Positions 52,632 to 62,022 of a stretch of 64,000 nucleotides of DNA are shown here, in pieces. Numbering within the stretch: position 1 is the stretch's first letter; each line of letters opens with the position of its first letter. Below the pieces are notes generated by a model, which worked only from the letters and a program-made list of their open reading frames with translations, searched no databases and had not been told where the DNA came from. Origin of the DNA: CAYQQU01 sp964419545 (GTDB lineage: Bacteria > Bacteroidota > Bacteroidia > Chitinophagales > Saprospiraceae); assembly GCA_964419545.1 (NCBI GenBank), contig CAYQQU010000008.1, forward strand, positions 66,183 through 130,182, written 5' to 3'. Position numbers and translations under genes: made by a program.

Positions 52632-53672
52632 ATGAGCCGACACACTATCCTGATCCTGCTATTGGTCCTTTCCTCCTTCGCCTGCACCAAAGAAGACATC
52701 GGCAGCCCCGCCCGGATCGTACCTGCGACGACCGCCGAAGATCCCGCTTTGCCCCGGCTGCTCATCAACGGCGCGCCCCTGCACCTGGAAACTTTCGGGG
52801 ACATCCACGATCCGATAATGATCATGCTGCACGGCGGCCCCGGTTTCGACTACCGGGCCATGATCAGCGCGCCCGGCGCCTTAGCAAGCCGGTATCCCGA
52901 CCGGCGACAAGGGGCGGGCCACGGCCTCTCGGCACTGCAGGACGACTTTTTCCTGGTCTTTTACGACCGCCGCGGATCGGGCCTATCCCCGCGCTTTGAT
53001 CCCGGCGCCGTTCGCTTCGATGACCAGTTGGCCGACCTGCGCGCCATTGCCGAACATTTTCTGGAAATGAAAAACCAGGCCACCGGCGCAGCGGAAAGCC
53101 GGGTATACCTGTTCGGCTGGTCGTTCGGCGGTTACCTGGCCACGGCCTTCACCAACGAACACCCGGCGCTGGTGGAGGGCCTGATCCTCTACGAGCCCCG
53201 TCCGTTCAATCAGGAACTGTTCGACCTGCTGGACCTTACCTCCCCGTTCGCGCAGCTCACCGAAGACTACGTCGACGGCGTCTTCACCGGCAGCACCTAC
53301 GTAGTGAATACCGGCCACGCTGCGGCCGACTACCAGTGGGCTGTGGGCGCCACCGGCGATTTTTCCCCCGAATTCCACAACCCCGACGCCATGCCCTTCT
53401 GGCGCGTCGGCTTTCAGGTCAACCAGGATATCGAACGGGAAATTACCGATGCCGACCGCAACGTAGTGGACCGGCTCGGCGCCTTTGCGGGCAACACCCT
53501 CTTCATGTACGGCGCGCTGACGGAGCGCGACGCGATCCAACCCGGCTATATCGAACAAATCACGAGCTTTTTCCCACGGGTGACCACCCAGCGCATCGAC
53601 AATACCGGGCATTACGGGCCGTGGGAAGAACCCGGACAGCTCATTGCCGCTATCCGGCGGTTCACTCCCTAG
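52632..53672 (+). CDS. Alpha/beta hydrolase lipoprotein (proline iminopeptidase-like)
   Basis: A 346-residue protein. The start at 52632 gives the lipoprotein signal MSRHTILILLLVLSSFAC (Cys18). The alpha/beta hydrolase core shows the oxyanion loop MLHGGPGFDYR, FYDRRGSGLSPRF, the nucleophile elbow GWSFGGYLATAF (GxSxG) and a C-terminal His in IDNTGHYGPWEEP. The catalytic acid is probably in the LFMYGALTERDAIQ strand. Prolyl aminopeptidases and related esterases share this layout. The substrate is unknown; the protein is probably periplasmic or surface anchored. Confidence 0.88.
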   Translation: MSRHTILILLLVLSSFACTKEDIGSPARIVPATTAEDPALPRLLINGAPLHLETFGDIHDPIMIMLHGGPGFDYRAMISAPGALASRYPDRRQGAGHGLSALQDDFFLVFYDRRGSGLSPRFDPGAVRFDDQLADLRAIAEHFLEMKNQATGAAESRVYLFGWSFGGYLATAFTNEHPALVEGLILYEPRPFNQELFDLLDLTSPFAQLTEDYVDGVFTGSTYVVNTGHAAADYQWAVGATGDFSPEFHNPDAMPFWRVGFQVNQDIEREITDADRNVVDRLGAFAGNTLFMYGALTERDAIQPGYIEQITSFFPRVTTQRIDNTGHYGPWEEPGQLIAAIRRFTP

Positions 53673-53714
53673 CCCCTGGCAATTCTCCATTTTCATCAAA
53701 AAAAAAATAAAGCC

Positions 53715-54389
53715 ATGCAACCGATAAAAATCCTGTTCCTGCTGTTGTTCTTCTTCCCGGCATCGGCCGGCTGGTCGCAAACCCAATTTCTGCTGCAAAC
53801 CGATGCGGCCAACCGCATACAGCTTTCCAGCGGCCTCGAGCCCGGTTTCGTATTTCACGTGCAGTACGACCGGTGCGGCCTTTTGCCGGTCTTCCAGTTG
53901 CCCAGCGCCTTCTTTGTACGCGGTGAGGCCACTTTCCACCGCAGCTTAGCTGAAAACAACGAATGGGCGGCCGGGGCCGAAGTGCTGGTCTGGCGCGCCG
54001 GCCCCTGGAACGCCCTTTTCCGGACGGCCTTCGCCAACGGGCGCCTGCGCACCAAAACCTACCGCGCCGAAAAATGGGAGTGGCGCAATCAGCTCGCCTT
54101 CGGCCTGTACGGCCAGAAGCTGGGCGTGAGTGTTTTTGCCGCCTACACGCACAACCTCGGGCTGCACCTCGAACATTCCGATTTCTACCGCACTTACATC
54201 TATCCCGACGCCACCGACGGCTGGTTCGGCGGCGTCGGAGGCTACGCCGATTTCGGGCTCGCCGGCCACTTCCTGCTGTTCCGGCGGCTCGACCTGAAAG
54301 TCCAGGCAAGCACCGCCATCACGTCGACCGGCCGGCCGCTGACCTTGCTGCCCGTGCAGGCCGGCATTGGGGTGGGGTGGCGGCTATAA
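53715..54389 (+). CDS. Small outer-membrane beta-barrel-like protein
   Basis: A 224-residue protein with signal peptide (FLLLFFFPASAGWSQ) and amphipathic strands (GFVFHVQYDRCG, FFVRGEATFHRSL, WAAGAEVLVWRAG, QLAFGLYGQKLGVSVFAAYTHNLGL, GVGGYADFGLAGHFLLF, LPVQAGIGVGWRL). The C-terminal strand ends in Trp-Arg-Leu. No family is recognised. Its stop TAA (54387-54389) lies within a TAACCCGGATTA palindrome. It sits 42 bp downstream of the hydrolase gene and may be co-transcribed. Confidence 0.7.
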   Translation: MQPIKILFLLLFFFPASAGWSQTQFLLQTDAANRIQLSSGLEPGFVFHVQYDRCGLLPVFQLPSAFFVRGEATFHRSLAENNEWAAGAEVLVWRAGPWNALFRTAFANGRLRTKTYRAEKWEWRNQLAFGLYGQKLGVSVFAAYTHNLGLHLEHSDFYRTYIYPDATDGWFGGVGGYADFGLAGHFLLFRRLDLKVQASTAITSTGRPLTLLPVQAGIGVGWRL

Positions 54390-54550
54390 CCCGGATTATT
54401 TATGGATTAATCTATGGCCGGCCGCCATTCTTGCGTTTGCTCGTTGGTCGATCACTATCTTCTTTTCGGAGAAAAACTTTCTCCTCACAAAGAAAGAAGT
54501 CGTATTTTCCTTTTGAACCTGCGATGGGTTCTTCAAAAAAAAACACCGAA

Positions 54551-55048
54551 ATGCAACCCACTTTTCAAGAGCAGCAGCGCTTCACCCAGGTCTGGATCTG
54601 GGTGACGCTGCTCATCATCACGCTGATTCCCTTTTACGGCATCTTCCAGCAGGTGATCCTCGGCCGCCCTTTCGGCGAAAACCCGATGCCGGATACGGGA
54701 TTGTTTATCTTCGCCTTGCTGATGCTGGTCTTTTTATGGTACTTCCGGCAGGTGCGGCTGGAAACGGAGATCGACGAACAGGAGATCCGAATGCGCTTTT
54801 GGCCTTTTTCTGAAATCGTTACGCCCTGGGCGGAAGTAGAAACCGTCCGCCTCGTAAAATTCCGCTTCATCAGCCGGGGCATCCGCACCGGCACAGCCCA
54901 CGGCACGGCCTACTGCGTGGCGGGCGACCGGGGATTGGCCGTCACGCTGAAGAGCGGCCGGAAGTATATGATCGGGACGCAGCGGCCGGAGGAGATGCGC
55001 AGGTTTCTGCAAGAGCGATTGGACCTGGCTTTGGAGCCGGCCCGGTAA
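54551..55048 (+). CDS. Two-helix membrane protein with PH-like C-terminal domain
   Basis: A 165-residue protein from ATG 54551 (an ATG at 54524 in the same frame would add MGSSKKNTE). Two transmembrane helices (IWVTLLIITLIPFYGIFQQVIL and GLFIFALLMLVFLWYF) precede a beta-rich cytosolic domain (IDEQEIRMRFWPF, TPWAEVETVRLVKFRF, GLAVTLKSGRKYMIGTQRPEEMRRFLQE) of the bacterial PH/DUF type. No enzymatic motif is present. The function is unknown. Confidence 0.75.
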   Translation: MQPTFQEQQRFTQVWIWVTLLIITLIPFYGIFQQVILGRPFGENPMPDTGLFIFALLMLVFLWYFRQVRLETEIDEQEIRMRFWPFSEIVTPWAEVETVRLVKFRFISRGIRTGTAHGTAYCVAGDRGLAVTLKSGRKYMIGTQRPEEMRRFLQERLDLALEPAR

Positions 55049-55152
55049 GCCGTTGCCTGCCCAATGGATGAATGCATGGACGAACAAATTTGCAACTCAT
55101 TAGTAAAATGGCCGGCGTTTTTTTAATTTTCAAATAAAAAAAGCCCTGGCTA

Positions 55153-56499
55153 ATGAAAAAACCGACTTTCCCGCACCCTTTCACTCTGCTGGTCCTGTTT
55201 ATCCTCATCGCTACGGTGCTCACTTATTTCCTGCCGGCGGGTGCTTTCGACCGGCAGACAGACGAGGAAACGGGTCGCGAAGTGGTCGTGTCGGGCAGTT
55301 ACCATGCTGTAGCGCCGGCGCCGGTCGGGGCGTTCGATGCGCTGGTTGCCATCCCGCGCGGCATGATCGAAGCGGCGGATATCATCTTTTTGGTATTTCT
55401 GGTCGGCGGCGCTTTCACCGTGGTCGATAAAACGCAGGCGTTGCGGCGGGGTGTCGTCGGTTTGAGTCGGGCGCTGGCCGGCCGGGAAGGGCTGATCATC
55501 CTGCTCGTCTCGCTGTTCTTTGCGGCGGGCGGGGCCCTCAACAATCTGCAGGAAGAGATCATCGCTCTGGTGCCGGTACTGCTCATCCTCACCAACAGCC
55601 TCGGCTTCCGGCCCATGGTGGCGGTGGCGATGAGTGCAGGGGCAGCTTTTGTCGGCGCTTCCTTCAGTCCCATCAATCCTTTTCAGGTGGGCATCGCGCA
55701 GAAGCTGGCGGAGCTGCCGCTGCTTTCGGGCGCCGGCTTTCGCCTGATCTTCCTTTTTCTGGCCCTGGCGTTGTGGATCTTCTGGACCATCCGCTACGCT
55801 TATCGCACGCGCACCGAGCCGGAAGCCGGGCAGGCCACTACCGATGAGGAGGGCCTCGACTGGCGCAGTAACGTCATCCTGATCGCCGTGCTGTTCACCT
55901 TTGCGGCGATGGTTGTCGGCATTTTCAATTTCGGCTGGGATTTTAACGAAATATCGGCCGCTTTCTTCCTGATGGGGATGTTGGTCGGCCTCGTCGGCGG
56001 CCTTCGCCTCACCGGAACGGCGGAGGCCTATATCGAAGGATTTCGTGAAATGGCCTTCGCCGCGCTGCTGATCGGCTTTGCGCGGGCCATCTTTGTGGTG
56101 CTGGACGACGGCCGCATCATCGACACCATCGTCTACGGCCTGTTCACGCCCGTTTCCAACCTGCCGTCCGAGCTGTCGGCCGTGGGGATGATCGCCGCCC
56201 ACGTATTACTGCACGTGCCGGTGCCCAGTCAGAGCGGGCAGGCGGTCCTGACCATGCCGTTGCTCGTCCCCCTCTCCGACCTCATCGGTTTGAGCCGGCA
56301 GGTGACCATCCTGGCCTATCAGTTCGGCTCCGGCCTCACCGATATGATCACGCCCACCAACGGTGCGCTGATGGCTATCCTGGTGGCCGGCGGCATCCGT
56401 TACGAGGAGTGGTTTCAGTTTGTGGTGCGCAAGTTCCTGATCCTGCTGGCGCTGGGGGCAGTGGCGGTGGTGACGGCGATCGCGATTGGGCTGCAATAG
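55153..56499 (+). CDS. YfcC-family carrier (C4-dicarboxylate/basic amino-acid type)
   Basis: A 448-residue inner-membrane protein of the YfcC/AitC (DcuC-like) family. It has about 12 helices, the opening PFTLLVLFILIATVLTYFLPAGAF, the loop GRREGLIILL-like segment (here AGREGLIILLVSLFFAAGGALNNLQEE), the NSLGFRPMVAVAMSAGAAF-SPINPFQVGIAQKLAELP re-entrant region and VPVPSQSGQAVLTMPLLVPLSD, which is strongly conserved in the family. The substrate could be a dicarboxylate or an arginine/ornithine-like amino acid. A single gene, with no enzyme partner of known pathway adjacent. Confidence 0.88.
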   Translation: MKKPTFPHPFTLLVLFILIATVLTYFLPAGAFDRQTDEETGREVVVSGSYHAVAPAPVGAFDALVAIPRGMIEAADIIFLVFLVGGAFTVVDKTQALRRGVVGLSRALAGREGLIILLVSLFFAAGGALNNLQEEIIALVPVLLILTNSLGFRPMVAVAMSAGAAFVGASFSPINPFQVGIAQKLAELPLLSGAGFRLIFLFLALALWIFWTIRYAYRTRTEPEAGQATTDEEGLDWRSNVILIAVLFTFAAMVVGIFNFGWDFNEISAAFFLMGMLVGLVGGLRLTGTAEAYIEGFREMAFAALLIGFARAIFVVLDDGRIIDTIVYGLFTPVSNLPSELSAVGMIAAHVLLHVPVPSQSGQAVLTMPLLVPLSDLIGLSRQVTILAYQFGSGLTDMITPTNGALMAILVAGGIRYEEWFQFVVRKFLILLALGAVAVVTAIAIGLQ

Positions 56500-56597
56500 G
56501 GGCCTGCAGCAGAAAAGTTGGGGTATTCGGTCATCCGCGCCGGCAGGCACCCGGAGTCTGGCGATCAAGCGGAAAAGTGGTCAGAAAATATCGGTAT

Positions 56598-57362
56598 ATG
56601 GAAAAAAAGCCGCCGCGGGCTATATCGTTAACTGGTTGCGTCCTTGGGTGAGCTTCCGTTGGCCCCTCGGCCTCAGCCTGGTGCTGTTATTCGGCGTTCC
56701 CCGGTTTGTGCTGGTCCTGTGGGCCAACGCCCATGCAGACTACCGCTGGGTGTCGGTCATTTTCGTATTGATGGGCGTCAGCCCGTTCGTGCTCCTCACC
56801 AGCAAAGGGCGGGCGCGTATCGGCATGAAGAAGACGAAGGACTTCACAGGGTTGTTGTCGGGTTTCCTGGCCGGCGGCGCCCTGGCCGGGCTGACCTACT
56901 TGTTGGGGGAAGGGCTTTACGGAGACACTATACAAAACTGGTACGTTTACATTGCCCGTTCGTACGCCTTGCCCGACGGTTTGGGCAATGGGACCGACAA
57001 GCTGATCGTCTTCCTTATTTTTGCGCTGGTTGCGATGACGTTCAGTCCGATCGGGGAGGAGCTGCTCTACCGAGGCCTGATCTACGGCAGTTTGGCAACG
57101 GTGCTTACGGGAAAGCAGGCCTCCCGTGCAGACAGCGCCGCCTTCGCTCTGACTCACCTTAGCGCATTTTGGGGTCGTCTTCTACCAGGGCAGTTGGCAT
57201 TTTTTTTTCTTGCCGGCTTTACTCTGGGTAGGTCTCATGTTCGGGGCGGCGCAGTTATTCGGTTGGGCGAAGCGCAAAACGGGTTCGCTCTGGGGCGCCG
57301 TGCTGGCGCACGCCGGTTTCAACCTGGGAATGGTATACGCTATTTTTTACTGGATCAAATAA
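56598..57362 (+). pseudogene. CPBP intramembrane metalloprotease gene with frameshift(s)
   Basis: The main frame encodes several transmembrane helices and the first active-site motif GEELLYRGLIYG (EExxxR) and FALTH. Near 57158 the frame must shift by one base: after ALTH the conserved continuation (LAHFGVVFYQGSWHFFFL, then FGWAKRKTGSLWGAVLAHAGFN) is in the next frame and ends at TAA 57360-57362. The third motif HAGFN lies only there. A second discrepancy is in the A7 run after ATG 56598, whose own frame stops soon while the protein continues one frame over. Either real decay or base-calling errors could explain this. Confidence 0.78.
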
Positions 57363-57380
57363 GATGTTAGTTCATTAATC

Positions 57381-57544
57381 AGAGCTTGTTTGGAGGTAGT
57401 GCTTTTGAAGCGAAAAACTCAGATTTTGGGTTCTCCCGAAGGGATTTTTCCGGCTCATAGCAGCGCTACGGGCCGGAAAAATGCCACAGGGAGGTTCCAA
57501 AAGCTGGGTTTTGCAGCCAAAATGACTACCTCCAAACAAGCTCT
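57381..57544. mobile_element. 164-bp palindromic MITE-like element
   Basis: Perfect 20-bp terminal inverted repeats, AGAGCTTGTTTGGAGGTAGT (57381-57400) and its reverse complement at 57525-57544, bound an element whose inner halves are also roughly three-quarters complementary up to a short central loop (near TCATAGCAGCGCTACG). It has no coding capacity and sits between the frameshifted CPBP gene and the acetyltransferase gene. No target duplication is obvious. Confidence 0.75.
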
Positions 57545-57574
57545 CACCCATCGCACATCCTAAATCAGTCCGCC

Positions 57575-58204
57575 ATGAACGGCCCCGACAAGCATACCCT
57601 GTTTCCCATTGACAACTACCACGGCCTGTGTTTCCTCAAAAACGCGGTCAGCAACCCGAACATTATCGTGGGCGAGTATACTTACTACCACGATTTTGAA
57701 TCGGTCCACCACTTCGAGCGCAACGTCAAATACCATTTTGATTTTATCGGCGACAAGCTGATCATCGGCAGGTTTTGCCAGATCGCCTCCGACGTGGTTT
57801 TCATCATGAACGGCGCCCATCATCTGACGAACGCTTTTTCCACCTTCCCTTTCGACATTTTCGGCAACGGCTGGGAAGGCGCCATGGAAGGAAAAGCCTA
57901 TCCCCAGCGCGGGGATACGGTGATCGGCAACGATGTTTGGATCGGGTACAAAGCCACCATCATGCCGGGCGTCAGGATCGGCGACGGCGCGATCATCGCC
58001 ACCAACGCCACGGTTGTCAAAGACGTACGGCCTTACGCCGTGGTGGGCGGCAATCCGGCGGTAGAGATCCGCCGCCGGTTTTCGGACGAAGTGATCGAAA
58101 AGCTGCTGGCTTTGCGATGGTGGGACTGGCCGCCCGAAAAAATTACCGCTCATTTAAAAGTATTGACGGGCAATGATCCGGTAGCGCTGAATACCATTCG
58201 CTGA
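57575..58204 (+). CDS. Vat/CatB-type xenobiotic acetyltransferase (hexapeptide repeat)
   Basis: A 209-residue cytosolic trimeric left-handed beta-helix enzyme. Sequence runs NIIVGEYTYYHDFE, KLIIGRFCQIASDVVFIMNGAHHLTNAFSTFPF, GDTVIGNDVWIGYKATIMPGVRIGDGAIIATNATVVKDVRPYAVVGGNPAVEIRRRF and WWDWP closely follow streptogramin A acetyltransferases of the Vat group. The catalytic histidine is in GAHH. The insert of the LbH coil (FDIFGNGWEGAM) is also typical. It would use acetyl-CoA to acetylate a hydroxyl on streptogramin-like or related compounds. Chromosomal family members exist whose natural substrate is unknown, so resistance is a prediction only. Confidence 0.9.
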   Translation: MNGPDKHTLFPIDNYHGLCFLKNAVSNPNIIVGEYTYYHDFESVHHFERNVKYHFDFIGDKLIIGRFCQIASDVVFIMNGAHHLTNAFSTFPFDIFGNGWEGAMEGKAYPQRGDTVIGNDVWIGYKATIMPGVRIGDGAIIATNATVVKDVRPYAVVGGNPAVEIRRRFSDEVIEKLLALRWWDWPPEKITAHLKVLTGNDPVALNTIR

Positions 58205-58401
58205 TTTTTTTAGTTGGCCTAATTTTATTGGGAAAAAGGCTTGGGCGTATAAATGCTTCTTTTTACCTTAACCCTGGTTAATCTGTGAAATATTCCCTCA
58301 CCCCTCTGTCGTCCGCTTTACTGGCATGATCGACACCCATGCCTACCGGCCTCACTATCTAGTCCGATAAGTGTTAATCGTATTTGCCCCAGGGGCGCTA
58401 T

Positions 58402-58461
58402 TTTACCTGGATAATTCATGAGTTCTTCCCAATAGATCAATCCATGAATTATCCAGGTAAA
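58402..58461. promoter_or_regulatory. 19-bp perfect hairpin in leader of the long T9SS protein
   Basis: TTTACCTGGATAATTCATG (58402-58420) and its exact complement (58443-58461) flank a 22-nt loop, 35 bp upstream of the ATG at 58497. It could be a terminator for the upstream gene, an operator or a leader structure. A TTAACCCTGGTTAA near-palindrome lies further upstream at 58268-58281. Confidence 0.5.
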
Positions 58462-58496
58462 CCCAGTTATTCACCAGTTTTTTGAACAAACACGAC

Positions 58497-61400
58497 ATGA
58501 AAAACCCAAATCTACCTCAAACCGCAGGTGTGCGCACCTTTCGGCTATTCTTCATTCGAAAAGAAAAGGCTAATCCTGCTGCGTTGCTCCTTCTGACGTT
58601 TTTCCTACTCGTCGCCTTTATTCCTTCCCGCGCCGAGAATGCTGACCCGGTGATCGATATATGGTACGGCAGTAACCAGTCGTTCGGCAATAATGGCGAA
58701 CCGCAGGTCTGGTGCAACATCCTGGGCAACGTCAGCGACACCGACGGGAGCGTCAGTTCGTTGTCCTACAAGCTAAATAGCGGCAGTACGATGGCGCTGA
58801 CGATCGGCGGCGACGACCGTCGCCTGCTCAGCAGCGGTGATTTTAACATCGATCTGGAGGTCGCCGATCTGTTGCCGGGCGCTAACACCGTAGAGATCAC
58901 CGCTATGGACGACGACAACGGCGAGACCATGGAGACGGTTACGGTCAATTATACGGCCGGCAATACCTGGCCCAACCCCTATACGGTCAACTGGGGCAGC
59001 CTCAGCGGTATTGCGGAGGTCAACGAGGTGGCGCACGTGGTCGACGGCGACTTTTACCTCACGCCCGACGGCATTCGCACCGCAGCGCCCGGCTACGACC
59101 GGCTGATCGCGATCGGCGATCGTACCTGGTCCAACTACCAGGTGCTGGTGCCGGTCACCATCCACAATATGCCCGGTGGCGGTGGCGTCGGGGTGCTACT
59201 GCGTTGGACAGGCCATACCGACAACCCCGTGACCTGCGCCCAGCCCAAATGCGGGTGGCTGCCCCTGGGCGACATCGCCTGGTACCGGCCGGGCGAACTC
59301 GAATTTTATCAGGGCGGCAGCACTGCGCGGACGCTCAATACCGGGGTGACTTATCTCTTCCGCACCGCCGTACAAACGAGTCTCGACGGTTTTACTACCT
59401 ACCAGCTGCGGGTGTGGGAAGAAGGAACGAACGAGCCGACGACCTGGGACCTGGTCAATACGGTAGGGCCGGCCGATGAACAGGAAGGCTCGCTGCTTTT
59501 GATCTCGCACAAGGCGGACGTGACTTTCGGCGACGTCATGGTGACGCCCGCGCCACTGACCATCAGCAACATTGCCGTGGCCTTTAACGACGCCAATACC
59601 GAAGCGACCATCACCTGGAATACCGATCAGGCGGCCACCAGCCAGGTCGATTACGGGCCGACCAACGCCTACGAGGATGGCGGTATTCTGAGCGGCGCTC
59701 TGGTCACCAGCCACTCGGTAACGCTTAGCAATCTGACGCCCAATTCGGTATACCACTACCAGATCACCAGCCAAACGGCCGGGCAGACAGAAACGGCGGT
59801 ATCCGATGATCTGACTTTTTCCACTTCCCTGCAACGGGACGATTTCTGCGAATCGACGCTAAACACCAGCGTCTGGAACTTCGAAAATCCGGGGGTGGGC
59901 GATGCGAGTTACGATCTTACCGGCTCCGGCACCAGCGACGCTCGCCTGGAAATTGACGTGCCGGGCGGAAACTCGCACGAGATCTTTAATAACGGGATCC
60001 GAGCGCCCAACATGCTGCAGTCGATAGACGATGCGGACTTCCTGGTAGAGGTGAAATTCGACTCGCCGGTCCAGACACCGCAGTACCAGGAACAGGGCAT
60101 TCTGGTTAAAGAAAGCGCTTCTCGTTACCTGCGGTTTGAATTTTACAGCAAGGGTACGGGTATGGCCGGTACCGGAGATACCCACATTTACGCTCATCAA
60201 TTCGGGGGGTCGGAACCTGGGGAGAAGATAGATGCTATCATTGGCAGCGATGACGTAGCGCCGCTATACATGCGTGTGCAGCGCATTGGAAACCAGTACA
60301 TTCAAACCTGTTCTACCGATGGGGTGGCATGGCAAGCCGGCGCTTCGTTTACCTCCGACATCGTGCCCGTCGAGATCGGGCCTTATGCGGGGAATGAATC
60401 AGGTGCGTCTTCACCGCAGCATACCGGCCAGATCGACTATTTCCTGAACCAGAAAGGGCCCTATCCGAACGAAGATGTATGTACGGCCTCCAGTCCACCG
60501 GTATTGGGCGTCATCGGTGAACCGTTCGTGGAAGAAGGCGCAACCCTCAATGTTGCTATTTCGGCGACGGACGACAACCCTGACCCAGCCACTCTTTCTT
60601 TTTCCGCCACGGGTTTACCTTCCTTTGCACAGTTGACCAATAATGGGAATGGCACAGCAACCTTAGCGCTTAACCCTAACGTCAATGACGACGGGACTTA
60701 TACGGGGGTAAGGGTTACCGTCACCGATTCGGATATGCAGTCTGATTTTGAAGACTTCCGCATTCTTGTTTCAAAACCCGGCACCGGCCCCCCCAATCTG
60801 ATATCCGATGATTTCTATAACGGCGTACTCGGTTCGGATTGGACCTTCGTCGACCCGCAAAATGATGCTTCTTTCCAAATTACCGGTGCATTGACCGGAA
60901 GTGCCTGGGCTACGTTTACGGTACCGGGACCCAACGAACACCAGCTTTGGAGGGACGGCATCCAAGCGCCTCATATTATCCAGGAAGCCAATGATACGGA
61001 TTTTGAAGTGGAGGTGAGAATGGAGTCTGATCTCACACAGCAGTACCAGGAACAGGGGATTTTGGTTAAACAGGACAATTTTAATTTCCTGCGGTTCGAA
61101 ATTTTTAGCAATACTTCTCAGGTGGTAGCCTTGGCTGCTATCCTATCCGATACGGATGATACCTATCCAATCAATTCTAGCATAGAAATAAATTCAACAA
61201 TCGGACCACACGCCAGCAATCCTCCTTATTTAAGGGTCAAACGGGAGGGCAATACCTGGGAGATGTACTACTCCGCCGGCCCCGACAAACCCGATGAGGA
61301 GGGAGACTGGACATTGGCCGGCTCATTCAATCATCCGCTAGAAGTAATCGGCGTAGGCATCTACGGCGGCAATGGAACAGGCACGAGCGCCCCAGCTCAT

Positions 61401-62000
61401 GTTGCCCAGTTCGATTACTTCGAGAGCCAGGAAAGTGAAATCACCAATGAAGACAACAATTTGGGGGCTTTCCCGGTAGAATTGACCGGTTTTACGGCCA
61501 GAACCCGGGAGCATACTGTGTTGTTGAACTGGACGACCGCCAGCGAGCTCAATAACGACTTCTTCGAGGTTCAGCACAGCACCGACGGAAGGGAATACAC
61601 CCTGATCGGCACGGTGAACGGCGCGGGGACGACCAGCGATTTCCAGCACTACCGCTTCGTCCATCCCGAACCCCGCCCGGGCGTCAACTATTACCGGTTG
61701 CGGCAGGTCGATTTCGACGGCGCTTTCGAATACTCGCCGGTGCGCACGGTGCGCCTGGCGCCGAAAGGCGGACTGACGGCCTATCCCAATCCCGCAGGAG
61801 ACGAGCTCTACCTGCAAACCACTGATGAGCTGACGGGAGAACCGGTGGCTGTATACAATGCCTATGGCGAACCGGTCATCCGGTCGCGCATTACCGGCCC
61901 GCTGACTACCCTGGACGTCAACCACTTGCCGTCGGGCGTGTACTTCATCCAACTGACGGCCGCAGCGGGCGTAGCGCCGGTGCGGGTAGTGGTGAGATAG
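58497..62000 (+). CDS. Large T9SS-secreted multidomain protein with FN3 and two DUF1349/LamG-like modules
   Basis: A 1167-residue protein from ATG 58497. Signal-peptide-like start (ALLLLTFFLLVAFIPSRAE) leads into a cadherin/Ig-like segment (ILGNVSDTDGSVSSLSYKL). A concanavalin-type module follows (DGDFYLTPDG to DVTFGDVMVT, about 180-345), then a fibronectin III domain (ATITWNTDQAATSQVDYG, about 350-440). Two related modules come next, each with EVEVKFDS/EVRMESD, QYQEQGILVK, LRFE and GPYAGN/GIYGGN (about 445-655 and 760-965), separated by an Ig-like repeat (EGATLNVAISATDDNPDP). The C-terminus is a T9SS sorting region (LNWTTASELNNDFFEVQHSTDG; AYPNPAGDELYLQ; LPSGVYFIQLTA). No catalytic triad is seen. 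It is probably an extracellular glycan-binding or adhesion protein. Confidence 0.8.
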   Translation: MKNPNLPQTAGVRTFRLFFIRKEKANPAALLLLTFFLLVAFIPSRAENADPVIDIWYGSNQSFGNNGEPQVWCNILGNVSDTDGSVSSLSYKLNSGSTMALTIGGDDRRLLSSGDFNIDLEVADLLPGANTVEITAMDDDNGETMETVTVNYTAGNTWPNPYTVNWGSLSGIAEVNEVAHVVDGDFYLTPDGIRTAAPGYDRLIAIGDRTWSNYQVLVPVTIHNMPGGGGVGVLLRWTGHTDNPVTCAQPKCGWLPLGDIAWYRPGELEFYQGGSTARTLNTGVTYLFRTAVQTSLDGFTTYQLRVWEEGTNEPTTWDLVNTVGPADEQEGSLLLISHKADVTFGDVMVTPAPLTISNIAVAFNDANTEATITWNTDQAATSQVDYGPTNAYEDGGILSGALVTSHSVTLSNLTPNSVYHYQITSQTAGQTETAVSDDLTFSTSLQRDDFCESTLNTSVWNFENPGVGDASYDLTGSGTSDARLEIDVPGGNSHEIFNNGIRAPNMLQSIDDADFLVEVKFDSPVQTPQYQEQGILVKESASRYLRFEFYSKGTGMAGTGDTHIYAHQFGGSEPGEKIDAIIGSDDVAPLYMRVQRIGNQYIQTCSTDGVAWQAGASFTSDIVPVEIGPYAGNESGASSPQHTGQIDYFLNQKGPYPNEDVCTASSPPVLGVIGEPFVEEGATLNVAISATDDNPDPATLSFSATGLPSFAQLTNNGNGTATLALNPNVNDDGTYTGVRVTVTDSDMQSDFEDFRILVSKPGTGPPNLISDDFYNGVLGSDWTFVDPQNDASFQITGALTGSAWATFTVPGPNEHQLWRDGIQAPHIIQEANDTDFEVEVRMESDLTQQYQEQGILVKQDNFNFLRFEIFSNTSQVVALAAILSDTDDTYPINSSIEINSTIGPHASNPPYLRVKREGNTWEMYYSAGPDKPDEEGDWTLAGSFNHPLEVIGVGIYGGNGTGTSAPAHVAQFDYFESQESEITNEDNNLGAFPVELTGFTARTREHTVLLNWTTASELNNDFFEVQHSTDGREYTLIGTVNGAGTTSDFQHYRFVHPEPRPGVNYYRLRQVDFDGAFEYSPVRTVRLAPKGGLTAYPNPAGDELYLQTTDELTGEPVAVYNAYGEPVIRSRITGPLTTLDVNHLPSGVYFIQLTAAAGVAPVRVVVR

Positions 62001-62022
62001 GTGATACGGATGGGTTTTGACT

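Noticed and set aside
53963..54550. Upstream in-frame extension of the PH-like membrane protein
   Set aside because: Overlaps the outer-membrane protein gene in another frame and is Arg/Ala-rich shadow sequence; the ATG at 54551 or 54524 is preferred.
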